Position numbers and translations under genes: made by a program. Positions 60,790 through 64,000 of a stretch of 64,000 bases of DNA are shown in pieces. The stretch is from contig NZ_JAGGKT010000002.1 of assembly GCF_017873965.1 (NCBI RefSeq), positions 410,312 to 474,311 on the forward strand. Reading direction: 5' to 3'. The DNA comes from Ammoniphilus resinae. Its GTDB lineage: Bacteria > Bacillota > Bacilli > Aneurinibacillales > RAOX-1. The notes below the pieces were generated by a model, which was given only the letters and a program-made list of their open reading frames with translations, did not search any database and was not told the DNA's origin. Within the stretch, counting starts at the first letter, position 1. Each line of letters begins with the position of its first letter.

Positions 60790-62124
60790 TTATAGATACT
60801 TCGTTATGAAATCAGTGGTTGTATCTCCAGCGCGAAAAGCCTCACTTTTCGCAATCTCACGTAGTAGCGGAATATTGGTCTTAATTCCCTCTACCTGGTA
60901 ATCATGTAACGCCTGTTTGAGTCGTTCGATTGCTTCCCCCCGGTTTTCCCCTTTGACCACCAGCTTCGCGATCATCGGGTCATAAAATGGTGTTACCACC
61001 GATTCTTCACGCACGGCTACTTCGTTGCGAACTCCCAGTCCTTGAGGGGTTACCCATTTGGTGATCTTTCCAGGGGAAGGAAAAAAGGTTCTTGGATCTT
61101 CTGCATAGATCCTTACCTCAATCGCGTGACCCTCAAACTTTATATCCTTTTGACTAAGCCGTAACGATTCCCCCGAGGCAATCCGAAATTGCCATTCGAC
61201 TAAATCTAATCCGGTAATTTCCTCCGTAACCGGATGCTCAACCTGCAGTCGAGTGTTCATTTCTAAAAAGTAAAATTGCTTGTTTTCATCGACTAGAAAT
61301 TCAACTGTCCCCGCATTGCTATATCCAATCGTTTGGGCTGCCTTTACAGCGGTTTCACCCATTTTCTGACGTGTCACAGGATCTAAAAACGTAGACGGCG
61401 CTTCTTCTAGAACCTTTTGATGGCGGCGTTGAATCGAACATTCTCGTTCCCCAAGATAAACCGTATTGCCCTGGTTATCCGCAAAAATCTGAATTTCAAT
61501 ATGCCTGGGATTCACTATGAATTTCTCAAGATACATAGCCCCATCACCAAAAAAATCATTTGCCCGTTTTTGGTTGCCTGCGAAAGCCTTACGGATCTCT
61601 TCATCACTTCGAACGATTTGCATCCCAATTCCTCCACCGCCAGCAGAAGCTTTCAGCATGACTGGATAACCGATTGCATGGGCTGCCTGAACGGCTTCTT
61701 CCACATCCAAAAGCGGGTGGAAAATACCTGGGACAACAGGAACACCTGCCACCTCCATGGCACGCCGTGCTTCGATCTTACTTCCCATTTTGGCGATGAC
61801 ATCTGGGGATGGGCCAATAAAGACAATTCCTGACTCCACACATCTGCGTGCAAATATCGCATTTTCTGATAAAAGTCCGTATCCAGGATGAATCGCTTCG
61901 ACACCGGTCGCTTTGGCAATCTCAAGAATCTTATCCAATTTTAGATAGCTTTCTGCTACGCGCGGCCCTCCCACCAGGTACGCCTCTTCCGCCATCTTGA
62001 CATGTGGCGCTTCCATATCTGCTTCCGAGTAGATGGCGACGGTTTTAATTCCCATCAACTGGCAAGTCCTTATAATCCGAGCTGCGATTTCCCCCCGGTT
62101 TGCTATCAAGATTTTTTGGAACAT
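60790..62124 (-). CDS. accC: Biotin carboxylase subunit of acyl-CoA carboxylase
   Basis: 444 residues from ATG 62124, chosen because AGGAGG lies seven bases upstream (the ATG six bases earlier abuts that site). Motifs: ILIANRGEIAARIIR, the ATP-grasp glycine loop KASAGGGGIGMQ, YLEKFIVNPRHIEIQ, GERECSIQRRHQK and EMNTRLQVEHPVTE. It carboxylates biotin with ATP and bicarbonate. As the first intact gene of the long minus-strand operon, it may serve this pathway rather than fatty-acid synthesis. Confidence 0.88.
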   Translation of the reverse strand: MFQKILIANRGEIAARIIRTCQLMGIKTVAIYSEADMEAPHVKMAEEAYLVGGPRVAESYLKLDKILEIAKATGVEAIHPGYGLLSENAIFARRCVESGIVFIGPSPDVIAKMGSKIEARRAMEVAGVPVVPGIFHPLLDVEEAVQAAHAIGYPVMLKASAGGGGIGMQIVRSDEEIRKAFAGNQKRANDFFGDGAMYLEKFIVNPRHIEIQIFADNQGNTVYLGERECSIQRRHQKVLEEAPSTFLDPVTRQKMGETAVKAAQTIGYSNAGTVEFLVDENKQFYFLEMNTRLQVEHPVTEEITGLDLVEWQFRIASGESLRLSQKDIKFEGHAIEVRIYAEDPRTFFPSPGKITKWVTPQGLGVRNEVAVREESVVTPFYDPMIAKLVVKGENRGEAIERLKQALHDYQVEGIKTNIPLLREIAKSEAFRAGDTTTDFITKYL

Positions 62125-62199
62125 GGACATTCCTCCTGCCGCTGTCGTTTGCGAACTACGTCATGTTGCCTCCGTTCGGCAAACAATATAGTTGTCTTT

Positions 62200-62351
62200 T
62201 TAGGCATACCGACCAATTCCTCTAACCCTTCCACAATTTTGACACCAAACCGATCTTCAAAGCGCTTCCAGAATTCCTTTGGCGTTGCCGCACAAGCTGT
62301 TATTTTCGCCGGATACTCTCGATCATCTACACGATGGGAGAAATCATCAGG
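62200..62351 (-). pseudogene. Fragment of an acyl-CoA synthetase (AMP-binding)
   Basis: The minus strand between stop codons encodes DDREYPAKITACAATPKEF followed by WKRFEDRFGVKIVEG and ELVGMP, which resembles the middle of ATP-dependent acyl-CoA ligases (…P.e.we.FeeRFGv.ivegYG.TE). The YGMT residues before the Glu are missing, there is an in-frame stop just upstream, and nothing homologous is seen on either side. It is a relic. The adjacent 62352-62590 shows no intact gene. Confidence 0.5.
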
Positions 62352-62589
62352 TTAGGACTATGTAGGTCATTGGTCTTCAATATTTTTCTTGATTCAGGAC
62401 GGCAATCTCTCCGCATTAAAAATTGAGCCAAATGGATCTGCTCCAGATGAATTCCCCTTTCCTTGAATGTAGCACCACTCCTAGCTGTCATTGATTTACC
62501 CATAATTTTTACACTACAGTTAAAGTTCCCACTATTTATTTTAATTAGATTATAACAAAAATATTTATAAAGCTAAAAATATTTTAGGA

Positions 62590-62925
62590 TTTTCTAAAAG
62601 AGAATAAGGAGAGAACGGCTCCTACTATTGCTCCCGCTTCTATCGCACTCCTCTTTATTCTCAATATCACGCATCTTGGTTACAAAAGGATCGCAACAAT
62701 CTAATAGTTGAATTTGAGTGAACATCAGTGATTCCGTTGTGCCCCATGACTGGCCTCGGCAACGACCGAGGATTCCTCCGTAGCTATACAAACCACGATC
62801 TGTCTCCCATTGACCAGAAAATGATGGGCGAATCCTATTGGAATTTCCATGATCCGATCGTATTCTCGACATCCGGTCTGCTAAGGACTCGCCTAAAGAA
62901 CTTTCCTCGTTCTCGTCAACGGAAA
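62590..62925 (-). pseudogene. Decayed HMG-CoA reductase (class II, mvaA-type)
   Basis: Pieces in different minus-strand frames line up in order with class II HMG-CoA reductase: SLGESLADRM, then VENTIGSW, then EIPIGFAHHFLVNG and ATEESSVVAEASHGAQ (with the catalytic-Glu region ATEE), then after a small deletion MFTQIQLLDCCDPF. At least three frameshifts and a premature TGA break it, and the C-terminal two thirds are missing. In mevalonate degraders this enzyme works in reverse, oxidising mevalonate to HMG-CoA for HMG-CoA lyase. Its place upstream of a lyase/CoA operon suggests a lost entry step. Confidence 0.7.
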
Positions 62926-63046
62926 TTGTTTGGCAAGTTGAATATCAAAGAAATACCCCATTATTTAAGCAGGATTTTCTACTTTCGGGATATTAATATG
63001 CAATTTTTCAGATTTTTTTGTATGATATAAGTTGTAAAGGGATTGG

Positions 63047-63475
63047 ATGAAGAAGATGTCGAATCAAAATCCAGTGATTAACGAAACTAACCTTCTACTA
63101 AAAAATTTGATAGATAGTTCTCATGATGGAATTACAATTGCTGATGAAAACAGGAAAATCATCTGGTATAATAAAGCATTTCATCGCTTGTCCGGGTTAA
63201 CTTCACAACAAATAGATGGCTATATTAGCTACCAACTCGTCGGAAAAGGCTTTCAAGAAACCTCGACTGTTAAGGAGGCCATTCACTACAGAAAAGTAGT
63301 GACTAGATTTATTAAATATTCAAGCGGCTTAGAATGTCTGGTCACTTCTAGTTTCTGATTACGAGAAAAAATTTTAATAGACTATTTATCAAAGAATACG
63401 ATGACACAGTGTGCAGATTTATTGAAGATTTATTTGTCTACCCTTACACGAAAGAAACAGCGCTATGGGCTGTGA
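63047..63475 (+). pseudogene. Sigma-54-dependent activator lacking its AAA+ domain
   Basis: The first 104 codons encode a PAS domain (NLIDSSHDGITIADENRKI, YNKAFHRLSGL) ending ECLVTSSF and a TGA. The same frame continues with a segment like the C-terminal Fis-type helix-turn-helix of these regulators (TQCADLLKIYLSTLTRKKQ, then RYGL) and a second stop at 63473. The whole central ATPase (no GAFTGA, Walker A or Walker B) is missing. It is thus an internal-deletion pseudogene; the PAS part could still be made as a 104-residue protein. Confidence 0.72.
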
Positions 63476-63524
63476 AGTGAATTTTCATTTCGGTAAACTT
63501 CAAATGAATGAAATGGAGGTAACC

Positions 63525-64000
63525 ATGAGCAACGACTTTGAACTACTTGTCCAGAAAATCAATGAAATCCTTCATCAACAGGGGGAACTGAGTTCAAATC
63601 ATCATTCTTTAGAGCCTGGTACATCAATCGTGGGTCCGAAGAGTATGATCACTTTCGCACTCAATCATCAGACTTGTCTTGCTTATCCTGTGGAGTCCGT
63701 TTCCGGGCCGATTGCTCAATTCATTTCCCTGCTTATCACCATGAATGAAAAAGCTACTGATCAACATTCGAAACATGAATCTTTCCTTTTAAAGGCAATT
63801 AATGAACCTTACACCCCAGGATTAAAAGCGGAATTGGAAATTCTGGGGTATTCAACAGATCTTACTTACTTGCCACTACTAATAAACTTTGACGATCCTG
63901 AGCAAGAATGGCGAGCAATTGTGGACGATTATTTTGCAAAACAATTTATAAGTGCCATTACAAATGGCACCGGCTATTACCTTATTTCATTGAAGGAATT
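63525..64000 (+). CDS. Probable PucR/CdaR-type regulator, N-terminal part
   Basis: A frame from ATG 63525 (TGGAGGT five bases upstream) is open to the window end, giving at least 158 residues. The region FLLKAINEP ... ELEILGYSTDLTYLPLLINFDDP resembles the domain before the C-terminal helix-turn-helix of PucR/CdaR-like activators (a leucine-rich helix, then LG-x-pro-LL-I-F). The DNA-binding end lies outside the window, so the call is tentative. It follows the broken sigma-54 activator and may have replaced it. Confidence 0.5.
   Translation, partial: MSNDFELLVQKINEILHQQGELSSNHHSLEPGTSIVGPKSMITFALNHQTCLAYPVESVSGPIAQFISLLITMNEKATDQHSKHESFLLKAINEPYTPGLKAELEILGYSTDLTYLPLLINFDDPEQEWRAIVDDYFAKQFISAITNGTGYYLISLKE

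Noticed and set aside
62594-62872. 92-codon minus-strand frame as an intact gene
   Set aside because: Only its last part (QIQLLDCCDPF) matches HMG-CoA reductase; the earlier matching parts are in other frames, so it is a pseudogene, not a gene.
62728-63030. 100-codon plus-strand open frame
   Set aside because: It is antisense to the HMG-CoA reductase relic, and the relic's protein pieces explain the sequence better.
61980-63050. A -24/-12 sigma-54 promoter near the broken activator
   Set aside because: I looked for GGCAC-N5-TTGC-like pairs on both strands and found none convincing.

Overview
The window reads as a chromosomal segment of a low-GC Gram-positive, spore-forming-type bacterium of the order Bacillales. 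Support comes from gene types such as a YlbF/YmcA-family protein, YugN-like and YrrT-like proteins, CshA-type helicase, AlsT-type symporter and TAXI/TRAP and tripartite tricarboxylate transporters, from strong AAGGAGG-type ribosome binding sites, frequent GTG/TTG starts, and compact T-rich intrinsic terminators. I see no rRNA, tRNA, CRISPR array or insertion sequence.

Region 1 (1-29.3 kb) is mixed housekeeping and accessory chromosome: amino-acid metabolism (threonine aldolase, LL-diaminopimelate aminotransferase, aspartase), methionine sulfoxide repair, a Cache-GGDEF diguanylate cyclase, an ABC-F protein, a DEAD-box helicase, drug/metabolite exporters and an alanine symporter. Two things stand out. 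First, a kinase gene overlaps a divergent enolase paralogue (4.9-7.2 kb) in which an active-site His is Ala and a catalytic Glu is Asp. Second, between 7.6 and 19.9 kb seven small-protein genes are each preceded by a CRP/FNR-type palindrome (TGTGA-N6-TCACA, or TTGAT-N4-ATCAA) placed about 41.5 bp before the predicted transcription start, with a -10-like hexamer at the matching distance. This looks like a small regulon of poorly characterised proteins, including a 47-residue membrane peptide encoded at 19193-19336.

Region 2 (29.3-49 kb) is catabolic. A GntR-controlled operon (GntR, HMG-CoA-lyase-type enzyme, CaiB/BaiF CoA-transferase) has a consensus promoter overlapped by three operator-like repeats spaced exactly 19 bp. 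Next to it lies a 52-bp tandem repeat array (33692-33920) with internal inverted repeats. A long minus-strand gene cluster (33.9-45.0 kb) then encodes a TAXI-TRAP uptake system, a degenerate M24-like protein, a phthalate-type Rieske oxygenase, a cupin, a gamma-glutamyltransferase-like hydrolase, a zinc alcohol dehydrogenase, an aspartate-dehydrogenase-like protein and two half-size ChrA transporters. A divergent LysR regulator and a cyclase-family hydrolase follow.

Region 3 (47-62.1 kb, minus strand) runs from an acyl-CoA carboxylase (biotin carboxylase, small biotin carrier, carboxyltransferase) through an acyl-CoA synthetase, a hydroxybutyrate-dehydrogenase-type SDR, a MaoC hydratase and a ketopantoate-reductase-like enzyme to a second CoA-transferase/lyase pair, a TctABC carboxylate transporter, an Ldh2-type dehydrogenase and a nitrilase-family amidase. 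The combination fits uptake, CoA activation and retro-Claisen cleavage of a branched hydroxy-dicarboxylate or isoprenoid-derived acid, with products passing through acetoacetate-type metabolism (inference).

Region 4 (62.1-63.5 kb) is a gene graveyard upstream of that operon: an acyl-CoA synthetase fragment, a frameshifted HMG-CoA reductase relic, and a sigma-54 activator that kept its PAS domain and C-terminal helix-turn-helix but lost its AAA+ domain. The HMG-CoA reductase relic links the neighbourhood to mevalonate/HMG catabolism. The window ends inside a probable PucR-type regulator.
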